From Fructilactobacillus myrtifloralis (GTDB lineage Bacteria; Bacillota; Bacilli; Lactobacillales; Lactobacillaceae), in contig NZ_CP097116.1 in NCBI RefSeq assembly GCF_024029335.1, positions 1,364,001 through 1,428,000 on the forward strand: a stretch of 64,000 bases of DNA, in the 5' to 3' direction. Below are positions 30,901-39,300 of this stretch, one piece after another. The position numbers and the translations under genes were made by a program. Each line of letters starts with the position of its first letter. Within the stretch, counting starts at the first letter, position 1. A model generated the notes under the pieces. The model saw only the letters and a program-made list of their open reading frames with translations. It was not told the DNA's origin and did not search any database.

Positions 30901-33160
30901 TCAATCAGTTAGTCAATCGATCGAGAATAGCATTTCTGCTTCAGCAATGCGGTCCTTGAGTAACAAGATTGTTAGTCAAAGTGACAGTGCTTCCTTGAGT
31001 ACCTCGGCTGCTTCCAAGAGCGCTTCAATGTCAACAAGTATGAAGGTTGATAGCGAATCTGCATCTGACAGCATGGCAATTAACAACAGTAAGGAAGCAA
31101 GTCGCTCAACTTCGATGAGTACTTCGACAGTTAAGAGCTTGTCTAACTCAGTTTCATTTAGTGGATCTGGAATGAACTCCGCTTCAGTAAGCATGTCAGC
31201 AGCTCACAGTGCTTCCTTGAGTAGTTCCGCTACTGCTTCAACGAGTCTTTCTGCTAGTGCTTCGGCTTCGATGGAAAGTAACGCTGACTCCTTGAGCACC
31301 TCAGCCAGCGCTTCGACGATCTTGTCTGATCAAGATTCGTTGAGTAAGAGCATTTCGATCTTTAGATCTGCAAGTGACTCTGCTTCAACATCGTCATCGT
31401 TGTCTGCCAGTGCTTCGGCAAGTCAAAGTGCCAGCTTTGGTAAGTACACTTCAAACTCAGGTTCACAAAGTGATTCTTCAAGTGCTTCTATTTCTTACCA
31501 AAGTGAAAGTGCTTCAACTTCAACGTTCTTGTCAAAACAAGCTTCTATGAGTACAAGTACTTCCGCTGCAGTTAGTGAAGTCAAGAAGTCTGAAAGTGAC
31601 TTTAGTGCTTGGAAGAGTGCTACTTCCGTAAGTGGTTCGAAGAGCGCATCGATGAGTGAATCGACTTCAACTAGTAAGTCGGTTAGTCGTTCCGTAATTG
31701 ACAGCACGTCTGACTCAGCAATGCGGTCCTTGAGTCGCGACATTGTTAGTCAAAGTGATAGTGCTTCAGCAAGTACGTCGGCTGCCTCGAAGAGTGCTTC
31801 AACGTCAAGTAGCATGGAATCTGTGAGTGCTTCTGAATCTGCTAGTGCTGCTAACAGTAACAGTAAGCGGGCTAGTCGTTCTAGTTCTATGAGCACCTCA
31901 CAGGCCAAGAGCTTATCAGCTTCTGTTTCATTTCATGGTTCTGGTACTAATTCGGCTTCAACTAGCATGTCAGCAGCAAACAGCGCTTCAGCAAGTATGT
32001 CGGCTGTGAAATCCATGAGTACTTCTGCAAGTACTTCTGGTTCACTAGAAAGCAAGGTCAACTCCATGAGTGGATCGGCTAGTGCTTCCACGAGTCTGTC
32101 TGATAAGACGTCGACGAGTGTCAGTGCTTCTACCATCAACTCGGCAAGCACCTCTGCTTCGACATCATCATCGTTGTCTGCTAGTGCTTCTACTAGTCAT
32201 TTGACAAGCCGTTCAACGTACGCTTCAAACCCTGGATCACAAAGTGATTCAACGAGTGCCTCTGCTTCACAACAAAGTTACAGCGCTTCAAGATCGACGA
32301 GTCTTTCTCAATACACTTCCATGAGTATGAGTCGGTCAGCTTCACTTAGCTTTGTTTCGAAGTCTGCTAGTGATGATAGTGCTTCAACTAGCGCTACTTC
32401 GAAGAGTGCTTCGATGAGTACCTCGATGATTGACTCTGACGCAAGCAGTAAGTCGATGAGTGAATCAGCTATCATTAGTACGTCTGATTCAGCAGCCAAA
32501 TCGACTAGCATCTCAGACGCAAGTGTGAGTGCTTCAGGTTCAACTAGTGCTGCTTCTCGGAGTACAAGTGCTTCAACCTCTGCAAGTATTTCCGGTTCAA
32601 TTAGTAGTTCAATTGTTAACGACAACAATGCTGCTAACAATGGAAATGCTGGGAATAACGGAAATACCGGAACTAACGGTAATATGAATCCAACGCAATC
32701 AAACAACGGCAACGTTGCTGGTGGTAACGGATTTGCACCGGTAATTGGGAACGGAGCCTTAGCAGGTCTCGCAGCCGTTAATGGAAATGCCATTATTCCA
32801 GGCTTGGTTGGTGCAGCTGTGCAACAGTTGGCTACGAATAACAACGGTGGTAATAACCAGAATAATGCTGGCAATGCCAACGCTGCGAACGCAAATGCTA
32901 ACGCACAAGCCAATGCTAATGCGGCGAACGCGAATGCAAATAATCAAAATGCGAGTCGGAAGACTAAGCACAAGAAGCATTCGTCGAAGACGAAGGTTAA
33001 GGACTTTGCTAACAAGCAAAGAATGAACCAAAAGCAACACAAGAACACTAATTATGCAGAACCAATCGCCTTTGCCTTGGCAGGGTTCGGAATTCTTGGA
33101 TTGTTGTTGTTCTTGCTCTTCAAACGGAACAAGGATAATGACGATAATTCTCGAAACTAA
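18962..33160 (+). CDS. Giant serine-rich repeat adhesin 1 (4732 aa)
   Basis: ATG at 18962 follows AAAGGAGCCC. Residues 1-54 are a long signal peptide with the KxYKxGKxW-type motif (VRYRMYKAGRRW) and a hydrophobic core ending near TFADA, the hallmark of SecA2/SecY2 cargo. Then comes a stalk in which about every second residue is serine, with Ala, Thr, Asp, Lys and Met between. Residues ~300-370 are less repetitive; no large globular binding domain is seen. From about residue 1150 the stalk is built of 257/258-residue super-repeats. The C-terminus has an Asn/Ala-rich part, a basic part (KTKHKKHSSKTK) and one membrane span with a charged tail (LLLFLLFKRNK). No LPXTG motif is visible. Likely O-glycosylated by GtfA/GtfB and exposed at the cell surface. 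Confidence 0.95.
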   Translation: MSRFNQKRREAIFDNNKKVRYRMYKAGRRWLVAGTATVTGLAASLFLGVPSTFADAAQQVSKQVDENSDLLISNQKATIPSTSTSNSDTSSDSTSSVSESTTSESTSSVSESTDSTSNSSTSTSSTSESKSDSAESTSTTASQSESTTAAETQDASQVSEVGSASTSVVDGSMNIQLAAASNDSQSKSTYTTSEIDSISNSISDDYDSQSASASESLSLVSGSQLNDASVAASASKSTSASQVKDSQYNASVSNRDRSYSESNSRVDGSLSKSASASASRSKLGFDSMSQSNSTWLDSASASHANSTSYDSQWSFVSDALSRGANSFEIKYPNGGAPVSEQRSFKSEQDFLSIQASNLSSVENSALTSINDSHIIVQDSVSRSASKSASVSASNSTSNFDNLASSASASDSNVNKSISNYQRDSAQASMNYDKSVSASQSTSRQLSNDYSTSIEGSNSQLTSTSEYISKLRSQSLEAGVLESMSGSASQSASVLSTSASNSFSSYSSYLKSNSMNESKNYSITKSLTLSESEVIHNYNSVVESDASARASRMGSQSNSVSLSQSTSASQSVSDMDEVSSQSRSASTSSSLSTSDLNEQSTSASRSASATSASTTGVGSVSDSLSTSASVSANTSDSTSREAVNSGSLSAEHSMEQSLSRSQVSDDASVSDSKSASDSRSQADSFFQSYSKRQSMSISEQSNSASKSTYFSLGYSLSDSNSINASNVFSNYISTSATDSRASMDNSLSTSASKYSTSMPSATSEYLSDSTSKSKELINSEKASVSQSASLKSASDSNVSTSNSKSISLSQKSLSVESASITSASASRSLSLANSEQQSLTDQESASASATSASTSAANSNSDSISVSGSASASASTSSSLSAVGANSISASVSGSLSASGVANESASASASTNASQSTSTSIANDSQSQSKQASTSASISLSQLNSISDSMKEVGSGTNSASASTSASTSAETSTTAADSSSMSASVSDSSSVKHVDDSTAASASTSASDSNSAQLSISAANSSSDSANESVSASLSGSKTGPTNDSASASASVSASDSAVASTSQSQSASTSMAEKSMSDASASTSASSASASASASKSMSAESSNSASQSANKSTSASAADSMSNAAVSDSASKSTSQSLSESASNSKSISQSGMDSISDSEAKSMSDSIASDSMSASKSTSEASDSASASTSSESASASASTSKAVSESTSASASTSESDSVMKSVSESVSKSGSGMDSQSASNSASQSTSTSTSAAKSTSDSISTSASMQSKADSTSTSKSASTSKSDETSMSNSTSTANSASTSASKSASESASASKSQSVSISNADSTPGSRSTSVSTSMSEASDSASKSTSSSDSSSMSASKSASASANSKSTSDASASNSIASKSTSTSMSMSTSSSASKSASQSAMDSTSDSAAKSMSNSVASDSTSASASTSAKSDSASTSMSNASDSASKSASDFASNSKQASESTSMSNSEAKSLSDSVSTSGSGTDSASASKSAEQSASMSTSAADSASISASKSASMQSDADSMSTSASSSASQSDETSMSISTSTANSASTSASTSASASASASKSQSESNASNSTPGSASDSVSVSMSNASDSASKSMSFSDSSSMSASKSASASANSKSTSDASASDSAVSKSASMSTSTSTSASASKSASQSAMDSTSDSAAKSMSNSVASDSTSASASTSAKSDSASTSMSNASDSASKSASDFASNSKQASESTSTSNSEAKSLSDSVSTSGSGTDSESASNSAEQSASMSTSAAISASDSASKSASMQSDADSMSTSTSASASQSDETSMSISTSTVNSASTSASTSASASASASKSQSESNASNSTPGSASDSVSASMSNASDSASKSTSSSDSSSMSASKSASASANSKSTSDASASDSAVSKSASMSTSTSTSASASKSASQSAMDSTSDSAAKSMSNSVASDSTSASASTSAKSDSASTSMSNASDSASKSASDFASNSKQASESTSTSNSEAKSLSDSVSTSGSGTDSASASNSAEQSASMSTSAAISASDSASKSASMQSDADSMSTSTSASASQSDETSMSISTSTANSASTSASTSASASASASKSQSESNASNSTPGSASDSVSASMSNASDSASKSTSSSDSSSMSTSKSASASANSKSASDASVSMSNASNSASMSASMSASASASKSASQSAMDSSSDSAMKSMSNSVASESTQASASTSAKSDSASMSMSNASDSASKSMSDLASNSKQASESASMSTSTVKSLSDSVSMSGSGNNSASASTSAAQSASMSTSAAISASDSASTSASMQSDADSKSTSASASASQSDETSMSISTSTVNSASTSASTSASASASASKSQSESNASNSTPGSASDSVSASMSNASDSASKSTSSSDSSSMSTSKSASASANSKSASDASVSMSNASNSASMSASMSASASASKSASQSAMDSSSDSAMKSMSNSVASESTQASASTSAKSDSASMSMSNASDSASKSMSDLASNSKQASESASMSTSTVKSLSDSVSMSGSGNNSASASTSAAQSASMSTSAAISASDSASTSASMQSDADSKSTSASASASQSDETSMSISTSTVNSASTSASTSASASASASKSQSESNASNSTPGSASDSVSASMSNASDSASKSTSFSDATSMSTSKSASASANSKSASDASVSMSNASNSASMSASMSASASASKSASQSAMDSSSDSAMKSMSNSVASESTQASASTSAKSDSASMSMSNASDSASKSMSDLASNSKQASESASMSTSTVKSLSDSVSMSGSGNNSASASTSAAQSASMSTSAAISASDSASTSASMQSDADSKSTSASASASQSDETSMSISTSTVNSASTSASKSASESASASMSYSESISKYDSQPGSQSMSVSASMSNASDSASKSTSFSDATSMSTSKSASASANSKSASDASVSMSNASNSASMSASMSASASASKSASQSAMDSSSDSAMKSMSNSVASESTQASASTSAKSDSASMSMSNASDSASKSMSDLASNSKQASESASMSTSTVKSLSDSVSMSGSGNNSASASTSAAQSASMSTSAAISASDSASTSASMQSDADSKSTSASASASQSDETSMSISTSTVNSASTSASTSASASASASKSQSESNASNSTPGSASDSVSASMSNASDSASKSTSFSDATSMSTSKSASASANSKSASDASVSMSNASNSASMSASMSASASASKSASQSAMDSSSDSAMKSMSNSVASESTQASASTSAKSDSASMSMSNASDSASKSMSDLASNSKQASESASMSTSTVKSLSDSVSMSGSGNNSASASTSAAQSASMSTSAAISASDSASTSASMQSDADSKSTSASASASQSDETSMSISTSTVNSASTSASKSASESASASMSYSESISKYDSQPGSQSMSVSASMSNASDSASKSTSFSDATSMSTSKSASASANSKSASDASVSMSNASNSASMSASMSASASASKSASQSAMDSSSDSAMKSMSNSVASESTQASASTSAKSDSASMSMSNASDSASKSMSDLASNSKQASESASMSTSTVKSLSDSVSMSGSGNNSASASTSAAQSASMSTSAAISASDSASTSASMQSDADSKSTSASASASQSDETSMSISTSTVNSASTSASKSASESASASMSYSESISKYDSQPGSQSMSVSTSMSNASDSASKSTSFSDTTSMSTSKSASASANSKSASDASVSMSNASNSASMSASMSASASASKSASQSAMDSSSDSAMKSMSNSVASESTQASASTSAQSDSASASISSKLDSESTSNDKAVSESVNASQSTSMSASVAKSQSISASKSGSGTNSESASTSAMKSASLSGSATTSTSLSASVSASMDSQVNSKSASASASTSQSDETSMSVSASTVNSASASASKSASESASASKSYSESISKYDSQPGSQSMSVSTSMKEASKSASASTSLSDSTSLSQSKSASASDVWKSESDVSASNAAKVQSNSKSTSMLNSTSTSQSVSQSIENSISASAMRSLSNKIVSQSDSASLSTSAASKSASMSTSMKVDSESASDSMAINNSKEASRSTSMSTSTVKSLSNSVSFSGSGMNSASVSMSAAHSASLSSSATASTSLSASASASMESNADSLSTSASASTILSDQDSLSKSISIFRSASDSASTSSSLSASASASQSASFGKYTSNSGSQSDSSSASISYQSESASTSTFLSKQASMSTSTSAAVSEVKKSESDFSAWKSATSVSGSKSASMSESTSTSKSVSRSVIDSTSDSAMRSLSRDIVSQSDSASASTSAASKSASTSSSMESVSASESASAANSNSKRASRSSSMSTSQAKSLSASVSFHGSGTNSASTSMSAANSASASMSAVKSMSTSASTSGSLESKVNSMSGSASASTSLSDKTSTSVSASTINSASTSASTSSSLSASASTSHLTSRSTYASNPGSQSDSTSASASQQSYSASRSTSLSQYTSMSMSRSASLSFVSKSASDDSASTSATSKSASMSTSMIDSDASSKSMSESAIISTSDSAAKSTSISDASVSASGSTSAASRSTSASTSASISGSISSSIVNDNNAANNGNAGNNGNTGTNGNMNPTQSNNGNVAGGNGFAPVIGNGALAGLAAVNGNAIIPGLVGAAVQQLATNNNGGNNQNNAGNANAANANANAQANANAANANANNQNASRKTKHKKHSSKTKVKDFANKQRMNQKQHKNTNYAEPIAFALAGFGILGLLLFLLFKRNKDNDDNSRN
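22427..32620 (+). repeat. Super-repeat array in SRRP1, about 14 units of 771 or 774 bp
   Basis: Equivalent positions (the ATGGAC of AMDS or its diverged equivalent) fall at 22427, 23201, 23972, 24743, 25514, 26285, 27056, 27830, 28601, 29375, 30149, 30923, 31697 and 32471. Steps are 771 or 774 bases. Units from about 25.3 to 30.2 kb are almost identical at DNA level; the flanking units are diverged. Each unit carries one Pro-Gly-Ser, in a TPGSA or QPGSQ version; the latter version adds one codon. Assembly collapse or expansion is possible here. Confidence 0.93.
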
Positions 33161-33194
33161 TCTCCGATCTGATTGGGAAAACTTAATTTAAGGC

Positions 33195-33233
33195 AAAAGA
33201 GCCTAGTGATTAATTCACTAGGCTCTTTTTGTT
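33195..33233 (+). terminator. Intrinsic terminator between the two adhesin genes
   Basis: AAAGAGCCTAGTGA (33196-33209) and TCACTAGGCTCTTT (33215-33228) form a perfect 14-bp stem with a 5-base loop and a T tail. The second adhesin is therefore probably transcribed from its own promoter. Confidence 0.92.
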
Positions 33234-33348
33234 ATAATTAGTGCTGATTGATAATCCTTATTTAATAATTGTATTATCCGAAAAATAGCGTATAATGAGT
33301 AAATCTAAGGTAATTATCAGAAAGCTAATTAGAAAGGGGTGCGGGATT

Positions 33349-36300
33349 ATGAAGAACTTCAACCAACAACGATTTGATGAATTATTCGCGAACAATCAAA
33401 AAGTGCGGTATCGGATGTATAAATCGGGAAAACGCTGGTTAATTGCAGGCACAGCTACGCTTAGCGGAGCTGCCGCCACGATTTGGTTGGGGACTCCGGT
33501 CATAATGGCCGAAGTTACTCCGACCGTTAATCGCGAACTAACCGATAAAGATCAAGTCCTGGTTAATGAAACTTCTTTAACGATTCCGGCCCATTCAGAA
33601 ACAGAATCGGAGGCTTCGTCAACTACAACGAGCTCATCCCTCCCAACTAGTTCGGTTAGTACCCAGACTGCAACGGAGACTGCTGAAAAAACGGTCGATT
33701 CGCAAAGTGCAGCAACTTCAGTAGGGGATCAGCAACCAAGCGAGTCCCAAACTTCACCAGCCCAAAGTAATCAACTGGCAGACCAACCAAGTCAGGAAGT
33801 AACCAGTCAAGTCACAGGGACAGCCACGCAGCCAAGTAGGAGTGATCAGACCGTTACTAACTCGACGAGTGAGCCAGCTCGTTCACAGTCGGAAGCACCA
33901 GCAACTAGTAATTCAGTGTCCACAACAGGTACAACTGCTGAGCAGTCGGTGAGTGATTCTGAAGTCTCAAATACTACTAATCACAGTGATTCAGAAGCGA
34001 ATAGCCGGGATGGTTCATTTGATAGCAGTGCAACTTCGCAAGCTTCTGCGAGTGAGCAGAATGACGCCCAAATTGAGCACTCGTTATCTGAAAACCAATC
34101 CATGAGTCTGGTAACAGCTGATTCACTAGCTGCTTCAACCAGTGCTTCTGAACTTCATGGACAAGCATTGGCAGTTACGAACTCGTCAACTGTGGAGAAC
34201 CGGAGTGATTTTCCGACTGGTCCAGCGGGGGAAAACAAGCAAGTAAATATTTTTATGGATGCAATTGATCACGCGTTAAAGCTAGTTAACTCGAGCTTGG
34301 CTGAACTGGGGATTTCGGCCAACGTTGATAACGTTTTGAGTGGTAATGATTACATCTATGACGGTAATTCCGGCTCAATTCAAATTAGAACCAGTCGGGG
34401 TTGGTTTAACATCTTTGGCAACCAGACTTCCAATCTTTACATTTGGAATCCGACTGCAAACGGGGGTGCTGGCGCTTGGGAACTGGTGGGTGCCTATACA
34501 ACCACCGATTATAATCAGGACGTTACGGTTCAAATTAACCCTGCCGACTATGGGCTTAACCCGGGGGATGAAATGTATTTTCAAGCGGGCGTACAAAGTC
34601 GGGATTTAGCTAATCGAGTTGCCGATTACATTATCAGTCAATTTGGCAATAATTTGATTGACCGGGTGTTTAGACGGTCGCTCGAGGATGCGGTTAATGC
34701 TTATAATGCCGTTGTCGGCATTGCCAACAGTGAGTCTTATTCGAAAGTATTGGGCTTACCAGTGGTGCTGAATTTCCCGTCGCTGTCGGCCTCTGCTTCG
34801 GGCAGCTTGCATGATTCATTGGCAACGTCTTTATCAGAAAGTATGTCAACGAGCTGGGGATCAGAGTCGCAAAGGTTAACCCCGTCGCAGTTGGCTTCTT
34901 TGAGTGGATCGCAAGCTGATTCGATTCAGGAGAGTCTCAGTAACTTACGGAGTCTTTCGCATGCGATTGATTTCAGCATTTCCTATACATCGTTAGATAT
35001 TCCAAGTTTGATGACGTCGGCATCCATTGTTAATTCAATGAGCATCCAAACGTCACGGTTACACTCCTATACCTCAAGTTTTCTTGGGGATAATCAGCTG
35101 GAAATCAGTTCATCGCTAAGTGTGAAGTATTCTGAGGAAGCCAGCACTAGTTATCAAAGTAGCTTACAAGCTGCCCAAGCGTTACAAGCCCAATTGGATT
35201 CGCAACTAACGTCGGCCAGTGATTCGCTTGACCTACAAGCCAACTCAGCCTTTTATTCAACTAGTACAGCAACGAGTCAGGCATTTCAAACTTCGGTCCA
35301 GCATTCCCAATCCACGTCGCAGTCAATCGTAGATGCAAGTGGGGCGGTTAGTGCGTATAATTCCACGAGCTATAGTGTGTCTAAATCACGGAGTGAGCAC
35401 GATGTATTACCATTTTGGGTATGGGGTCGGGCTTCTGATTCAATGTCCATGTCAGATGCCTATTCAACCGAGTATTCGATTGTGAACTCGCGGAATCAGG
35501 CCCCACAGTCGAAGCGGACGTCCCAGTCGATTGCAACTTCGCTTTCGCAGTCCTTGCGGGGCAGTGCACAATTGTCAGCGTCAACTAGTCAATCTTTGAT
35601 GGAATCTAGCAGTGCTTCAACTAGTACCTCGATCTCAACGCCAGCTTCGGTAGCCACCTCAATTTCACAGGTGGCTTCGACGGCTTATAATCAATCGTTG
35701 ATCGCAAGTTTAGCATTGTACTACGCTTCGCTAAGCATTTCGGATAGTCGTGAAGCATCTGACGTGGCTAGTGCATCAGCACAAGCAAGTACCAATGAGA
35801 TGCGCGCTTCAGCAGCGGCTTCAACTTCAAGTAGTCAATCTGCGAACCAGAGCCAGTCCCAATCCGTCTTAGCAGCAAGGGCCGGTGAATCTAGCTATGA
35901 TTCGGCAGTAGCCTCTGACAGTGCTTCAACCTCGGATTGGACTAGTCAAGCGGCAGCTACCAGTGCCTCTCTGTCGGCAGCAACGTCATTAAGTAGTCAG
36001 AACCAGATGGACGCAATGAGTACGTCCGCACGACGGTCAGTGAATGCGAGCCTTTCGATGTCGTTGGCAACCAGTCAAGCGGTGCAAATGAGTACTTCTG
36101 CTTCTGCAGCGGATTCGATGAATGCACAATCGGAGAATACGGATAGTCGGGGATCAGAATCGCGAAGTTCCTCGTTAGAACAAAGCAGGATTAATTCATT
36201 TTCAACCTCAAGACGGATGAGTCAAAGCGGGGGAGCCTCAGCTTCATTTAGTTTGAGTGCGCAGCAGCAAAGTTGGCGATCGGCTAGTCGGTCAGTTTCG

Positions 36301-39300
36301 ATTGCAAACAAGGTGCTTTCTAATTCGTTGGCAACTAGTTCGGCTCAGTCCCAATCAGCCTCGCATAGTAAGTTAGACTCACTGTCAACTTCAGCTTCGC
36401 AAAGTAACTCGCATTCGGATTCGTTAAGCACTTCTAACCGTGCTTCAGTTTCGCAATCTAATTTTGAAAGTGCTTCTACTTCCTTAAGTGACTCGATATC
36501 AAAAGAACGGTCAGAAAGCACTTCGGCATCGAAACAGAGCTCTGAGAGCGTCTCAATTTCAGAGTCCAATTCCGAAGTTGAATCGACTTCACTTTCTGAA
36601 TCTGAAAGTACGTCAATTTCGCTAAGCAATTCTGGATCAAAAGCAGAATCAGAAAGTGCTTCGGAATCGAAACAGAGTTCAGAGAGCGTTTCAACTTCAG
36701 AATACAATTCAGATGTTAAATCGACTTCACTTTCTGGATTAGGAAGTACTTCAATTTCGCAAAGCAATTCTGGATCAAAAGCTGACTCAGAAAGTGCTTC
36801 AGGATCAAAACAAAGTTCTGAAAGTGCCTCAACTTCAGAATACAATTCCAAAGTTACATCAACATCACTTTCCGAATCTAGAAGTACCTCAATTTCACTA
36901 AGCAATTCCATATCAAAAGCAGACTCAGAAAGTACTTCAGCATCGAAACAAAGTTCTGAAAATGCCTCAACCTCAGAATCCAATTCTGAAGTTGAATCGA
37001 CTTCACTTTCTGAATCAGGAAGTACTTCAACTTCGCTAAGTGATTCTGGATCAAAAGCAGAATCAGAAAGTGCTTCGGCATCGAGACAAGGGTCAGAGAG
37101 CACCTCTACTTCAGAATCTAACTCAGAAGCTGAATCGACTTCACTTTCCAAGTCTGGCAGTAATTCGGTATCTTTGAGCGATTCAATATCAAAAACAGAT
37201 TCTGAAAGCACTTCATCATCTAAGCAAAGTTCAGAGAGCGCATCTATCTCAGAATCCAATTCAGAGGTTAAATCTGCCTCACTTTCTGAATCGGAGAGTA
37301 CTTCAACTTCGCTAAGTGATTCTGTATCAAAAGCTGAATCCGAAAGTACTTCAGGATCAAAACAAAGTTCAGAGAGCGCCTCAACATCAGAATCTAATTC
37401 GGAGGTTAAGTCTGCTTCACTTTCTGAATCTGAAAGTACGTCAATTTCGCTAAGCAATTCTGTATCAAAAGCAGAATCCGAAAGTGCTTCGGAATCGAAA
37501 CAGAGTTCAGAGAGCGTTTCAACTTCAGAATCTAACTCAGAAGCTGAATCGACTTCACTTTCCAAGTCTGGCAGTAATTCGGTATCGTTGAGTAATTCAG
37601 CATCAAAAGAGAGCTCAGAAAGTACTTCAGAATCGCAACAAAGTTCCGATAGTACTTCAACATCAGAATCTAATTCAGAGGTTAAATCTACTTCACTATC
37701 CGAATCTGGAAGTACTTCAATTTCGCTAAGCAATTCTGTATCAAAATCAGAATCAGAAAGTACTTCAGGATCGAAACAAAGTTCTGAGAGTACCTCAACA
37801 TCAGAATCAAATTCTGAAGTTACATTAACATCACTTTCCGAATCTAGAAGTACCTCAATTTCGCTAAGCAATTCTGTATCAAAAGCAGAATCAGAAAGTA
37901 CTTCGGCATCGAAACAGAGTTCCGAGAGTGCTTCGACCTCAGAATCCAATTCCGAAGTTAAGTCCACATCGCATTCTGAATCAGGAAGTACGTCAACTTC
38001 GCTAAGCGATTCAGTATCGAAAGCAGAATCAGAAAGCACTTCTAACTCCAAACAAAGTTCCGAGAGCAGTTCAACCTCAGAATCTAATTCCAAAGTTAAA
38101 TCTACTTCGCTATCTGAATCAGGGAGTACGTCAACTTCGCTAAGCGATTCAGTATCAAAAGCCGAATCAGAAATTACTTCGACATCGAAACAAAGTTCTG
38201 CGAGTGCTTCAACCTCTGAATCTAATTCCGAAGTTAAATCTACTTCGCTATCTGGATCTGTTAGTACCTCAGTATCTTTGAGTGATTCAGTATCGAAAGC
38301 AGAATCAGAAAGTACTTCTGACTCCAAACAAAGTTCTGAAAGCACCTCAACATCAGAATCCAATTCCGAAGTTGAATCGACTTCACTTTCTGAATCAGGT
38401 AGTAAGTCAGCTTCGCTAAGCGATTCTGTATCAAAATCCGAATCAGAAAGTACTTTAGGATCTAAGCAAAGTTCCGAGAGTTCCTCAACCTCAGAATCCA
38501 ATTCAGAGGTTAAGTCAACTTCACTATCCAAATCTGGAAGTACATCAACTTCTCTAAGTGAATTGACTTCAAAATCCGAATCAGAAAGTACATCAACTTC
38601 GAAGCAAAGTTCTGAAAGCACATCAACATCAGAATCTAATTCTGATGTTAAATCTGCTTCACTTTCCGATTCTGAAAGTACTTCGGTATCGTTGAGTAAT
38701 TCAATATCAAAAGCAAATTCTGAAAGTAATTCAGCATCGAAACAAAGTTCTGAAAGCATTTCGACCTCAGAATCCAATTCCGAGGTTGAGTCTGCTTCGC
38801 TTTCCGAATTAGGTAGTACGTCAACTTCGCTGAGTGACTCGACGTCAGAAGCAGATTCCGAGAGTACCTCGAAATCGAAGCAACATTCTGAGAGCACATC
38901 AACTTCGCTTTCCGTATCGGATAGTACCTCAGCTTCACTAAGTGATTCGGTATCAAAGGCCGAATCTGAAAGTACTTCAGGATCAAAACAAGGATCCGAG
39001 AGTTTTTCAACTTCAGAATCTAATTCAGAGGTTAAATCAACATCACTTTCCGAGTCTGATAGTAATTCGGTGTCTCTGAGCGATTCAATATCAAGATCAG
39101 AATCCGAAAGTACTTCGGCATCGAAACAGGATTCAGAGAGTGCTTCGACCTCAGAATCCAATTCAGAGGTTAAGTCTGCTTCACTTTTCGAGTCTGGTAG
39201 TACATCAACTTCGTTAAGTAATTCTGCGTCAAGATCAGAATCAGAAAGTACTTCAGCTTCGAAACAGAGTTCCGAGAGCGCCTCAACATCAGAATCTAAT

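Noticed and set aside
22400-32600. Possible CRISPR array, because of many short repeats
   Set aside because: The repeats are in frame, encode a continuous Ser-rich protein, have no unique spacers of constant length, and no cas genes are present.
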